A stretch of DNA of 64,000 nt, taken from Candidatus Neomicrothrix sp. UBA814 (lineage in GTDB: Bacteria > Actinomycetota > Acidimicrobiia > Acidimicrobiales > Poriferisodalaceae). The DNA lies in assembly GCA_002296525.1 (NCBI GenBank), contig DBIA01000027.1, positions 4,424-68,423 of the forward strand, in the 5' to 3' direction. Numbering within the stretch: the stretch's first letter is position 1; each line of letters begins with the position of its first letter. The translations under genes and the position numbers were made by a program. Positions 7,960 to 16,826 of the stretch are shown piece by piece. The notes under the pieces were generated by a model that saw only the letters and a list, made by a program, of their open reading frames with translations, was not told where the DNA came from and made no database searches.

Positions 7960-10311
7960 TCAGTAGAGAGCCTCCACTGCTGCTAGGTCAGCAATCTTGT
8001 CTCCGTCATAGCCCAACATTTCGCTGAGCACTTCGAAAGTGTGTTCACCAATAGGTGGGCCGCCCCACAACACATCCGAAGGAGTTCGACTTAGTTGGTA
8101 ATGAGAACCTTCTACCACTGTCTCGCCGGCGTATGCCTGGGGTACTCGACGAAAGTGATTTCGGTGGGCTAATTGCGGATCAGCGACGGCATCAATTGAG
8201 TCAGTTGCAATATGTGCAGCAATTCCGTGGTTCTGAAGTAGTTGTTGAAGTTCGAATCGATCTTGCTGAGCGGTCCACGCAGCGATAGCGGAGTCATCTA
8301 GCTTCTGTGATCCCATCAGGAGAGCCAAATTGTCCTCAGCTGTCTGATCCTGGCAGACGATAGCGATCCACCGGTCCTCACCTTTGACAGGGTAAACGCC
8401 GTGCACATTGTGTCGCTCGCTCCAGTTAGCAGACCGGGTTGCGGTCCTCTCGTTGATTTCTTGATCCAGCAATGCTGGACCGAGAAGATGAAGGGCAGAC
8501 TCGTGTTGACTTAGATCTATGTAGCAGCCTTCACCTGTTCGACGTTGATGATCAAGTGCCGCCATCAACGCTGACACTGTGAAGCGTGGGGCGGTGTAGT
8601 CGGTGTACGCGAGGAATGGTCCCGAAGGAGGTCTGTCAGGCCACCCAGTGATCTCATAAAAGCCGCTTAGGGCACCAGCTAGGTTCCCGAAACCTGGGTA
8701 CATGTTCATGGGGCCGGTTTGTCCCATTAGGCAACTCGACAACATAATGGTTTCGGGCTTGCGCGCCTTAATGGAGTCGTAGTCGAAGCCCCAATTAGCC
8801 ATTGCCTTTGGGGTAAATGCTTCAATTACGACGTCGGCCCAATCAATTAAATCCCAGACGACAGTGCGGGCTTCATCAACAGACAAGTCCAGGCTCATCA
8901 TGTGCTTTCCCGCGTTCGCCGAGTGATATTGGGCGGTGTTACTCGGATGTGTTTCGTCATTGACGAAAGGTCCAGCGTTTCGAATGACGTCGATTCGGCC
9001 CTCAGATTCAATTCTTACGACAGTTGCTCCGTGGTCAGCAAGATTTCGTGTCGCCATGGGAGCAGCAATGGCCCACGTGAAGTCCAAGACATTGATTCCC
9101 TCCAACGGCTTACGTGTGGGAGCAGGTGTAGCCAACATAGGAGCGACGGGTTTACGTTGGAGATCAGCTAGCACTGCATCGGTGTCTTGTCCCAACTTGG
9201 GGGGAGCACCAAGATCTCGGAGAGGGACACTCGCCTTCGCGAAACGACCTGGAAATTTGTGTCCAACTGCGGGAACGTGCTCAAAGAACCCGCGGGCCTC
9301 AAGATGCTCAGATTCGACAATGTCTTTCGTTGTTGCAACTGGAGCAATGAGCAGTCTTCTCTCGTGATTTCCAGCCATTAGCTCGGCTTTTGTCTTTGTT
9401 GCAGTGAACTTAGCAATAGCGTCTTGCGCCCGGTAGAGGTCTTCCGGATCTGCCTGACCGGAGTAGATCATCGTGAAAAAATCGACCCAATTCTGGTCCC
9501 GCGTCGACTCATCACAGAAACCTTCCTCGTGGACCCAGTCCATTAACCGCTGACTGTAAGGCCCCAGCATCTCCCCGAACATAAAAGTGATTGACACAAA
9601 CCCATCCGCTGCGGGATACACGGTTCTAATCACATACTCACCGGCTTTAATCCCACCCCCCGCTCGAGCCATGGGGGCAGCGCCGACAGCGCTACTGATC
9701 AGCATTGTTTGAGTGCATTGCGTGACCGCCTGTTGAGCGGAAACATCAATGTGTTGCCCCCAGCCCGACTCACTTCGTTCGAATAAGGCGATTGTCGTAG
9801 CTTCAGCTGCCTCCAAAGCACTGTGCAGCCACCCTTGGGGAACGGCACCGACCTGAATAGGAGACCTATCAGGATCTCCAGTCAGCCCAAGTTGGCCACC
9901 ACTAGCCAACAAAGTCAGATCGGTAGCACACCAATCGCTCTTTGGGCCGGTCGCACCGAACGCAGAGATGCTGGTAGTGATGAGCGAAGGATTAGCAGCA
10001 CGCAGTTGTGAAAGGTCTAGTGCCTCAAATACTCCGCAGTCGATGATGACGTCTGCAGTAACAGCCAGCTGCTCGATCTCTGCGACACCACCAACGAGAG
10101 ATTTCTTGCCACGGTTCCACGCCCAGTGAGTCAAGGACTTCTCAATATCGACGACATCATCAACAAAGGGACCCAAATGACGTGCACTGTTTCCCCCTGG
10201 GGGTTCTACAGCAATGACCTCAGCACCCAGCTGGGCTAGGAGTAACCCGGTCAAGTTAGAACGTTCGTCAGTGAGATCCAGAATTCGGTAAGGAGACAGC
10301 ATGGCTTCCAT
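7960..10311 (-). CDS. Tandem-domain CaiB/BaiF (type III) CoA transferase
   Basis: At 783 residues this is twice the normal family length because two complete type III CoA-transferase modules are joined. Module 1 (about 1-375) starts 'YRILDLTDERSNLTGLLLAQLGAEVIAVEPP'-like and has the catalytic-Asp segment 'GQHIDVSAQQ'. Module 2 (about 400-783) starts 'GINVLDFTWAIAAPMATRNLADHGA' in type and has 'GEGCYIDLSQHES'. Such enzymes move CoA between carboxylic acids; native enzymes are interlocked dimers, so a fused pair may form one active unit with two different half-sites. ATG 10311 and ATG 10302 are both possible starts. The neighbouring hydratase and dioxygenase suggest activation of a catabolic acid. 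Confidence 0.88.
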   Translation of the reverse strand: MEAMLSPYRILDLTDERSNLTGLLLAQLGAEVIAVEPPGGNSARHLGPFVDDVVDIEKSLTHWAWNRGKKSLVGGVAEIEQLAVTADVIIDCGVFEALDLSQLRAANPSLITTSISAFGATGPKSDWCATDLTLLASGGQLGLTGDPDRSPIQVGAVPQGWLHSALEAAEATTIALFERSESGWGQHIDVSAQQAVTQCTQTMLISSAVGAAPMARAGGGIKAGEYVIRTVYPAADGFVSITFMFGEMLGPYSQRLMDWVHEEGFCDESTRDQNWVDFFTMIYSGQADPEDLYRAQDAIAKFTATKTKAELMAGNHERRLLIAPVATTKDIVESEHLEARGFFEHVPAVGHKFPGRFAKASVPLRDLGAPPKLGQDTDAVLADLQRKPVAPMLATPAPTRKPLEGINVLDFTWAIAAPMATRNLADHGATVVRIESEGRIDVIRNAGPFVNDETHPSNTAQYHSANAGKHMMSLDLSVDEARTVVWDLIDWADVVIEAFTPKAMANWGFDYDSIKARKPETIMLSSCLMGQTGPMNMYPGFGNLAGALSGFYEITGWPDRPPSGPFLAYTDYTAPRFTVSALMAALDHQRRTGEGCYIDLSQHESALHLLGPALLDQEINERTATRSANWSERHNVHGVYPVKGEDRWIAIVCQDQTAEDNLALLMGSQKLDDSAIAAWTAQQDRFELQQLLQNHGIAAHIATDSIDAVADPQLAHRNHFRRVPQAYAGETVVEGSHYQLSRTPSDVLWGGPPIGEHTFEVLSEMLGYDGDKIADLAAVEALY

Positions 10312-10373
10312 TCTGCCCTGTGGGTAGAGCGAGCGTGAGATGATGTTTAATGCGCCGGTGAAAGTAGGCCCTA

Positions 10374-10883
10374 GTGGAGCAAGACGAAAACCGACTAGAG
10401 ATGCTGCGAGAGTCGATACGACTATCTAACGAAATTCTTGCTAAGGCCAAACAGTCGCCGCAGCAATCCCTTGAACCGGGTATTGAAGCCAAGCTGTTGC
10501 ATGCCCGCGACTGGCGAATGCGCTACCTCACACACCTAGAGCAAGGGGGTCAACCACTCCAGGTAGGGGATGAATGGTCAATGCATCACGGACACGACCT
10601 TGCAATCGAATGGGGATATGAAAGTTGGGACGAAAACCGGATCGGTCTGCGATGCAGAAGCTGCGACGACTGGATCCAGCTCTACGACGTCGAACTTTCA
10701 AGCTCCTCACAACCGCCCATTGTTGAGCTGTATCTGGAACACGAGACCCACACAGTCATTTCCTGGCGGCGCAGTAGCGATGCAGGAATTGAGTGCATTA
10801 CATGCGGAGCAGTTAACGAGGACGGGTTCCCATTGTTAAATGCGCCAGTCAGTGAATGGTTCGACAGGGTCTGGAACGGCTAG
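10374..10883 (+). CDS. Hypothetical protein with two CxxC zinc-ribbon-like pairs
   Basis: A 169-residue protein from GTG 10374, transcribed away from the CoA-transferase gene. The first 60 residues look alpha-helical and charged. Two cysteine pairs, 'LRCRSCDDW' (about 85-90) and 'IECITCGAV' (about 142-147), are spaced like the two knuckles of a zinc ribbon, although each sits in a separate beta-rich repeat. I recognise no family. Codon use and start context resemble the neighbours, and the ORF is long and uninterrupted, so it is probably a real gene. An alternative start, ATG 10401, would shorten it by nine residues. Confidence 0.6.
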   Translation: MEQDENRLEMLRESIRLSNEILAKAKQSPQQSLEPGIEAKLLHARDWRMRYLTHLEQGGQPLQVGDEWSMHHGHDLAIEWGYESWDENRIGLRCRSCDDWIQLYDVELSSSSQPPIVELYLEHETHTVISWRRSSDAGIECITCGAVNEDGFPLLNAPVSEWFDRVWNG

Positions 10884-10907
10884 CACGAAAGTTTTAATTT
10901 GAGTTGG

Positions 10908-10989
10908 TGCGCCGGGTGGGACTCGAACCCACACGTCGTGAGACACCGGCACCTAAAGCCGGCGCGTCTGCCAGTTCCGCCACCGGCGC
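10908..10989 (-). tRNA. tRNA-Leu (anticodon UAG)
   Basis: On the minus strand the acceptor stem GCGCCGG (5' end at 10989) pairs with CCGGCGC (10909-10915). The anticodon stem CCGGC/GCCGG encloses TTTAGGT, giving anticodon TAG. A long variable arm, as expected for class II Leu tRNAs, precedes the T arm with GGGTTCGAGTCCC. The discriminator base is A and CCA is not fully encoded. Stems and length (82 bases without CCA) are all normal. Confidence 0.95.
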
Positions 10990-11176
10990 CCACCCACAAC
11001 CTATCGGGCCGACGCGCTGACTATTCATGTCGCACCGCTGCTTTCCGGAAAGTTCGACCACATTCCGTTGAGTAATTCGCCAAACCCCGTCCCGACCAGA
11101 CCAACTGTTCCTCCACACGCCAAGTTGTAGGGTCTGAACAAAAACGCAAATACTTGCAAGAGAGTCAGGGTTCGTT

Positions 11177-11566
11177 ATGAAGGTCACCAGAATTTTCACC
11201 GGAGACGATGGACGTTCATATTTCGAAGACCTCGAAATTCCAAGTGCCAATCTCGGTCCACCGCTCGGCATCATCAGTGACTCGTTAGTAAGCCACTCAA
11301 CTTTTTTCCGATTTGCTGGCGCGGAAGGCGAAGAAGATGTGTACGACTATCACTGCGCCCCACAACGACAATTTGTGATCCACCTCAAAGGCGCGGTTGA
11401 AATCGAAACTGGCGACGGGACGACACGTCAATTTGGAGTGGGTGACGTGTTGTTGGCAGACGACACCACGGGTGAAGGTCATATCAGTAGGGGAATAGAC
11501 ACTCCAAGAGAACAGGTATTCATAGTGCTATCTGATGATTTCGATCTCTCGCAGTGGCGAACCTGA
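11177..11566 (+). CDS. Small cupin-fold protein
   Basis: The 129-residue product has single-domain cupin features: a beta-strand-rich sequence with 'HCAPQRQFVIHLKGAVEIE' (about 55-73) and 'FGVGDVLLADDTTGEGHIS' (about 82-100), the two conserved cupin motifs. His 55 and Gln 60 in motif 1 and His 98 in motif 2 are candidate ligands, so the metal site is only partly canonical. Function cannot be assigned from the fold alone; small cupins include isomerases, dioxygenases and binding proteins. It is followed 48 bases downstream by the EthD-domain gene in the same direction, so they may be co-transcribed. Confidence 0.75.
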   Translation: MKVTRIFTGDDGRSYFEDLEIPSANLGPPLGIISDSLVSHSTFFRFAGAEGEEDVYDYHCAPQRQFVIHLKGAVEIETGDGTTRQFGVGDVLLADDTTGEGHISRGIDTPREQVFIVLSDDFDLSQWRT

Positions 11567-11614
11567 CATGCAGAGGCCGAAAATAGCTAAGGTCATTTTG
11601 GGTAGGGGGGCGAA

Positions 11615-12388
11615 ATGCTGCGGTTAACTTTCTTGATGCGTCGAAAACAAAGCTTGTCACGTGAGGAGATGCAGCGATATTGGCTCGAGAAACACGCGCC
11701 GATTGTCGCCGGACATTCGCAAGCTTTGGGAGTTCTCCGCTATGTGCAAGCCCATACCACCGAAGACGACCACAGCCGATTGACCGGTCGACGCGGGGAT
11801 ATGGAGGAGCCTTACGACGGGGTTGCTGAAGTTTGGTGGGAGTCCAGAGAAGCCATGTTTGCGGCAACACGTTCGGACGAAGGACGCGATGTAGATCGAA
11901 TTCTTCGAGAAGACGAAGAACACTTTTTGGACCTAAAGAAGTCGGTGGCTTGGTTCAACTACGAATACCCGCAGGTGAACCCAACACCAGAAAACATTGT
12001 TGCGACAGAGCGTTCGAGCCTCGTCAAGCTCTATTTCCCGCTGCGTCAACTTGATTCTCTATCTGTGGAGGACGCCCAGTGGTACTGGCGCACTCATCAC
12101 GGACCGGTAATCCGCCACCAGGCTCACGGATCAGGCATTATCCGATATCAACAAGTGCATCGAGATGAGCCGGAACTTACGACTTCCCTAAACAGTTCTC
12201 GGGGATCAGAAATTGACCCCTACCTGGGGCACGCCGAAGTATGGATGGATCGAAACTCTATGGGCAACCCAACCCCAGAGAACAAAGCCGCTTCGAAGCG
12301 CGCTTACGAAGACGAAGCTAACTTCATCGACTTTTCTCGCTCTTCAATGTTTTTAACTAAAGAACACGTCATCGTCGATCGTCGTTAG
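11615..12388 (+). CDS. Duplicated EthD-domain protein
   Basis: The 257 residues contain two copies of the EthD-type dimeric alpha/beta-barrel (about 1-110 and 130-250). The repeat is clear: 'FLMRRKQSLSREEMQRYW' plus 'HAPIV' in the first half, and 'FPLRQLDSLSVEDAQWYW' plus 'HHGPVI' in the second. Each half ends with a 'AEVWW/AEVWM' strand and a 'DEEHFLDL/DEANFIDF' segment. EthD proteins accompany ring or ether cleavage systems, and polyketide cyclases and decarboxylases share the fold. A fused pair would mimic the usual homodimer. Its stop overlaps the convergent nitroreductase gene by 20 bases. Confidence 0.82.
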   Translation: MLRLTFLMRRKQSLSREEMQRYWLEKHAPIVAGHSQALGVLRYVQAHTTEDDHSRLTGRRGDMEEPYDGVAEVWWESREAMFAATRSDEGRDVDRILREDEEHFLDLKKSVAWFNYEYPQVNPTPENIVATERSSLVKLYFPLRQLDSLSVEDAQWYWRTHHGPVIRHQAHGSGIIRYQQVHRDEPELTTSLNSSRGSEIDPYLGHAEVWMDRNSMGNPTPENKAASKRAYEDEANFIDFSRSSMFLTKEHVIVDRR

Positions 12389-13553
12389 CGGGTCCGTCGA
12401 CTAACTCTCTTACGCCTTCAACAACACGCTGCATGTTCGCTTTATGAATGAGGCGCCGCTCGAACAAGACATCGTTCTCGAGTAAAGGGTCTCGTAGTGC
12501 TCGAGGAGCAGTGCCGTTGTTTTCTTTCCCTATTGTCATTGAGAACCGCAGACGGCTTCCAGCACCCTGCTCTGCTATTTCGAAACGCCAGATGGCACCG
12601 GGCTTGTCAGGGTCGGTGATCCGCCATTCGAAGACCTCACGCTCAATCCATTCAGTAACGATGCAATCGGTTTCCCAATCTCGCACATCTTGTATCGAGT
12701 TCCTGCCTCTAAATATAGATCCCACCTCTATCTCGCCGTTAGTTAGCCAGTCGGCGCCCACGAATTCGTTAGAAAACTGTGCGGGCATGTTGATATCAGA
12801 AACGATTTCCCAAACCGCTCGCGGTCGAGCTTCGGTGTCAATCTCTACCACTACACCCGGCCCATCTTGAATTCGAGCCGAGCCATCAACGCTGGGCGCA
12901 ACGCGAGTAAATCCCCACTGATCGAAGTAGGTGATATCTGAAGCGGGTCGCCTCGGCGCAGGCGAGAATTCGTTGCCCAAGGTGTAGGCAACTGGAAAAC
13001 ATACAAGTGTTGTTACACCCGGAGGTATGCCCAATAGTTCGGCAACCTCGTTGGGTCTGTTGTTCAACATCGTTGCGTAGGCAGTCCCTAATCCTCTCGA
13101 CCGCAGTGCCAAATTGAAGCTCCATGCAGAAGGAATAGCGCTATCGAATAAGCCGGGCCGTCCACTGTTGTCATGAACACCCCAGATAGCGCACATCACG
13201 AGCACCGGCGCTCTGGAAAAGTTTTCGACCAAGTAAGCACTTGATGTCACCACATTTTCCTTGGGGTGACCCGTACCCTCAAGTCGTCCGCGAGCGTTGA
13301 CAAAAAGCTCACCCACTTCAGCATAAAGATCACCTAACTGGTTCTTGATGGACTCATCTCGAATCACCATCCAGCGCCTACTGGCGTCATTTCCACCTGT
13401 AGGGGCCTGTTCTGCTAGCTCAATGCATTCGAAAAGCAGTTCGTCGGAGACATCGCGTTCGAAATCCAGACGTTTTCGAACTGCTCGTGTAGTCGTCAAC
13501 AAGCGATCGATCTGTTGTAGATCGAAACCGGACTCGGAAACAGAATCGCTCAT
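12369..13553 (-). CDS. Nitroreductase-SRPBCC fusion protein
   Basis: A 394-residue protein with two domains. Residues about 10-225 are an FMN-dependent nitroreductase: 'RAVRKRLDF' at the FMN-phosphate region, 'EQAPTGGNDASRRWMVI', and 'GLGTAYATM' near the flavin. Residues about 240-380 form a START/SRPBCC lipid-binding-like domain with 'ARPRAVWEIVSDINMPAQFSN' in type and 'WRFEIAEQGAGSRLRFSM'. The natural reading is a flavin reductase whose hydrophobic substrate is held by the second domain. The ATG lies six bases behind TAGATT, so the mRNA may be leaderless. Function of the fusion is not known to me. Confidence 0.82.
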   Translation of the reverse strand: MSDSVSESGFDLQQIDRLLTTTRAVRKRLDFERDVSDELLFECIELAEQAPTGGNDASRRWMVIRDESIKNQLGDLYAEVGELFVNARGRLEGTGHPKENVVTSSAYLVENFSRAPVLVMCAIWGVHDNSGRPGLFDSAIPSAWSFNLALRSRGLGTAYATMLNNRPNEVAELLGIPPGVTTLVCFPVAYTLGNEFSPAPRRPASDITYFDQWGFTRVAPSVDGSARIQDGPGVVVEIDTEARPRAVWEIVSDINMPAQFSNEFVGADWLTNGEIEVGSIFRGRNSIQDVRDWETDCIVTEWIEREVFEWRITDPDKPGAIWRFEIAEQGAGSRLRFSMTIGKENNGTAPRALRDPLLENDVLFERRLIHKANMQRVVEGVRELVDGPANDDRR

Positions 13554-13586
13554 GATACGAATCTAGGCGGGCATTGCCCGGTCCGC

Positions 13587-14834
13587 TCAATGAGGCTTAA
13601 CCGTGAAAACCGATGGAGCTACAAGAGGCTGCGTTGTTGGAGGCTCAAGGACAATTGTTGGGGGCGTCGCAGAGCGTTTTGGAAGCCCTAACGCTCCGAG
13701 GATTCCGAGAAGAGCGCACCCTGCGGACAAAATGAGGACCCAAAGAAAAGTTGAGGTCCAGTCAGCGAGGGCCCCTCCAATTTGGGGAGAAATCATCTGG
13801 GCTACCCCGAAAGCGAGAGTCGCTGCGCTGAACCCAGGGCCGTAATCCTCGGGGGAAGCATTCTGTACGAAGTACATGGTGAGAGTCACAGGGATCGAAG
13901 CAAAGATCATCCCGATAACCACGGAAGAGGCGAGCGTTGGAACTACCCATCCAGGCAGAATTAGAATTACCAAAGTGCTCCAGAGACTGAAGGCTGTAGC
14001 TAGAGTTGCACGGGTCCCGAACAACGCTACTGACTTGGCAATTATCGGCCCGCCGACAACCATTCCAAGTCCGATGAGAGTGAACGATAGCGAAGCAGTA
14101 CTAGCCGACCATCCGTTGTCGTCTTCTAACCGACTGCTCATAAAGGCCAAAACCAGTAGATACATGAAGCCGAACGTGGTGTACATGGCCGTCACAGGCT
14201 TCCAGCCAGGCACGCGCCGTAGTGCATCGAATCCACCGATGCTGCCTTTGTCGGATAGCTGCTCTTGCGCGTGACGAACCACTGCAATGGTGCCGGCGGC
14301 AATTAAAAGACCGAGTACTGCTTGAACGACGTAGACGTTGCGCCAACCCTCGTCTCCCCATATGCGCCGAACCCAGCCAGCCAATTGGCTAGTGAACACG
14401 ATGCTTAAGGCCATACCTGAGGACAGGAGACCGATTGCTGTGCCACGCTTTTCAGGTGGGAACGCGGCGCTAGCGACTACCGGGGTTGGGATCCATACCC
14501 ACGCGCCACCGAAACCTGAACAAAACATTCCAAGGGCAAGCACAATCACCCCAGGAGCAAAAGCGCACAGAACTTGGCCTCCCACCGCAATCAGTAGCCC
14601 GATTCGCATAATTGTCAACAGCGTGATTCGAGATGAAGCGATAGCGACCGCGAGGGTGCCAACGAGATAGGCAGTTACGTTTGCAGTCGCGAGAGACCCT
14701 GCGACAGTGTTGGAAAGCCCTAAATCGTTTCGCATGGCGGGTAATACGACGCCAAGAGTGAAACGACCGAAGCCTTGAGCCACGCCAGCGCTCGCGGCGG
14801 CGAAAGCAACAGCTATCCAGGTGCGAGCGGTCAC
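13587..14834 (-). CDS. MFS transporter (YbfB/YjiJ-like)
   Basis: The 415-residue product shows about twelve hydrophobic helices and MFS loop motifs such as 'GFGRFTLGVVLPAMRNDLGL' near the N-terminus and 'FPPEKRGTAIGLLSSGMA' in the centre. The opening segment is characteristic of the YbfB/YjiJ subgroup, whose substrates are mostly unknown. The start is GTG 14834 with a TAACGT box seven bases upstream. Position next to the nitroreductase fusion and divergent from the Baeyer-Villiger-type monooxygenase suggests uptake or export of a catabolic substrate, by inference only. Confidence 0.85.
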   Translation of the reverse strand: MTARTWIAVAFAAASAGVAQGFGRFTLGVVLPAMRNDLGLSNTVAGSLATANVTAYLVGTLAVAIASSRITLLTIMRIGLLIAVGGQVLCAFAPGVIVLALGMFCSGFGGAWVWIPTPVVASAAFPPEKRGTAIGLLSSGMALSIVFTSQLAGWVRRIWGDEGWRNVYVVQAVLGLLIAAGTIAVVRHAQEQLSDKGSIGGFDALRRVPGWKPVTAMYTTFGFMYLLVLAFMSSRLEDDNGWSASTASLSFTLIGLGMVVGGPIIAKSVALFGTRATLATAFSLWSTLVILILPGWVVPTLASSVVIGMIFASIPVTLTMYFVQNASPEDYGPGFSAATLAFGVAQMISPQIGGALADWTSTFLWVLILSAGCALLGILGALGLPKRSATPPTIVLEPPTTQPLVAPSVFTVKPH

Positions 14835-14970
14835 AAACCAAACGTTACCAGCCGGTAATTAAATGTTCCCGGTGAGGTTGCTCGAGCTGATGAATCCTTA
14901 TTGCAGTCACAATGTCAACGCGACATGACCCCGGTTGCGTAACATCGCGAACGTTTCGAACGGAGGAAAA

Positions 14971-16824
14971 ATGGCGATCAGTATTGATCCTGAAACAGGA
15001 CTCAAAATCTTTGACACCAGGGCAAGTAAGTCGAGCGAAAAAATTCGTGGTCACGGTTACGAGGTCAATCCAAATCTCGCTCTCAAAACACTCCCGGAAA
15101 CCTCATCGAACGCAACCTTCGACGCAGTCGAACAAAAAAAGTATCGAGAGTTCAAAGAACAGCGTCGCGGCGCTGCCGACTACATGACGATGGAAGGTGA
15201 ATTCTCCAAATACCTCGAAGACCACTATTCAGAGCCTCCAGTTGAACGTGAAGCGTTAACCGACGAATGCGAAATTTTGGTTATTGGCGCCGGGTTCGCG
15301 GGATTGCTTCTTTGGTACCGACTCAAACAAGCTGGCTTCAACGATGTTCGGTTCTGTGAAAAGGGAGGCGATGTTGGGGGCACCTGGTATTGGAATAGGT
15401 ACCCAGGTATTGCTTGTGACGTCGAGTCCTACAGCTACTTCCCTCTTTTGGAGGAAATGGAATATTTCCCAACTATGAAGTTTGCCTCAGGCTTCGAAAT
15501 TCTCGAGTATTGCCAAACTATGGCGACCAAGTTTGGTTTCTACGACAAATGCCTCTTCCATACGACCGTCGAAACAACAGAGTGGGATGAACAGTCAGCT
15601 CGATGGACGATAAGAACTGATCGCGGTGACGCCATGAGATCCCGGTACGTCATTTTGGCGAACGGAATTTTGACCACTCCCAAGTTGGCCCGAATAAACG
15701 GTATGGAGACGTTTAAGGGAGAATCGTTCCACACCTCTCGTTGGCGCTATGACGTAGACCTTGAGGGTAAAACCGTAGGCATTATCGGAACGGGCGCTAC
15801 AGCGGTCCAAGCCATCCCGGAACTAGCGAAGGTGGCGGGAGACCTATACGTGTTTCAGCGCACACCATCTTCGATAGATGTGCGAGATCAGCGTGAGACA
15901 GCGAATGAAGAAATTGAAGCCTGGAAAAAAGAACCTGGCTGGGCTCGAGCTCGACGCAAACGCTTTGCGCGAATCTCTGCCGGGCGAAGTGCAATCCAAG
16001 CTAATGATGACTATCTGGCAGGGCGAGTGGATGATTTCAAGGAACGAAAGGAACATTCCGAAAAACTCAGTCCGGAGGAGCTAGTTCAAAAACAGTTGGA
16101 CTCGAACTTTCGGATCATGGAACAGATTCGAGCGCGAGTTGATGCGATTGTTGAAGACCCTCAAACGGCCGAAGCATTAAAGCCTTACTATCCGTACGGT
16201 TGTAAGAGGCCGACGTTTCACGACGAATACTTACCCACCTTTAATCTTCCCCATGTGCATCTTGTTGATACTGCTCCAATGGGTGTTACCAGCATCAACG
16301 AACGAGGAGTTGTCCACGGCGATGAAGAATTTCCTCTTGACGTTCTGATTTATGCCACGGGCTTTCAGTGGATGGCTACCTCGACCTTCAACATGGTCGC
16401 CGGAAGGGGAGGCCAAACCATGAAAGATAAATGGGAGAATGAGGGAACTAAAACGTTCTTAGGTATTCACAGCAACGGGTTTCCTAACTTGTTCATTATG
16501 ACCGGCCCGCAAGGCGGCGGCGGCAGCTTCAACTTCACCGATGCCATTGAAACGCATGCTGATTACATCGTTTGGATGTTGTCACACATGCGCGACGAAG
16601 GGCACCAGATTGTTGATATCAACGAAGAGGCAGAACTGACTTACGCTGAGCATTGCAAACAGGCGGACATAGCGACCGCTCCGCTGCGAGATTGCCTTTC
16701 TTATTACAACGGCCATGGGGATGCTGAGCCAGGCAGCCTGGCATATTACGGAGGAGGCAACTGGCACAAGTATCGAGTGCGAGCGCAAGAGACACTTGAG
16801 CCGTACGCTTTCGATTCTGCCTGA
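14971..16824 (+). CDS. Flavin-containing Baeyer-Villiger-type monooxygenase
   Basis: I place the start at ATG 14971, directly behind CGGAGGAAAA; the product has 617 residues. An N-terminal extension of about 95 residues precedes the FAD-binding Rossmann motif 'GAGFAGLL' (about 105). Next come 'GGTWYWNRYPG' (typical of class B monooxygenases), the BVMO fingerprint FxGxxxHxxxW as 'FKGESFHTSRW' (about 248) and the NADPH-binding 'GIIGTGATAVQ' (about 270). The C-terminal 'IYATGFQW' segment also fits. The N-terminal extension resembles that of cyclopentadecanone/phenylacetone-type BVMOs. It would insert oxygen next to a ketone to make an ester or lactone, matching the esterase at 23683. Confidence 0.92.
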   Translation: MAISIDPETGLKIFDTRASKSSEKIRGHGYEVNPNLALKTLPETSSNATFDAVEQKKYREFKEQRRGAADYMTMEGEFSKYLEDHYSEPPVEREALTDECEILVIGAGFAGLLLWYRLKQAGFNDVRFCEKGGDVGGTWYWNRYPGIACDVESYSYFPLLEEMEYFPTMKFASGFEILEYCQTMATKFGFYDKCLFHTTVETTEWDEQSARWTIRTDRGDAMRSRYVILANGILTTPKLARINGMETFKGESFHTSRWRYDVDLEGKTVGIIGTGATAVQAIPELAKVAGDLYVFQRTPSSIDVRDQRETANEEIEAWKKEPGWARARRKRFARISAGRSAIQANDDYLAGRVDDFKERKEHSEKLSPEELVQKQLDSNFRIMEQIRARVDAIVEDPQTAEALKPYYPYGCKRPTFHDEYLPTFNLPHVHLVDTAPMGVTSINERGVVHGDEEFPLDVLIYATGFQWMATSTFNMVAGRGGQTMKDKWENEGTKTFLGIHSNGFPNLFIMTGPQGGGGSFNFTDAIETHADYIVWMLSHMRDEGHQIVDINEEAELTYAEHCKQADIATAPLRDCLSYYNGHGDAEPGSLAYYGGGNWHKYRVRAQETLEPYAFDSA

Positions 16825-16826
16825 GA

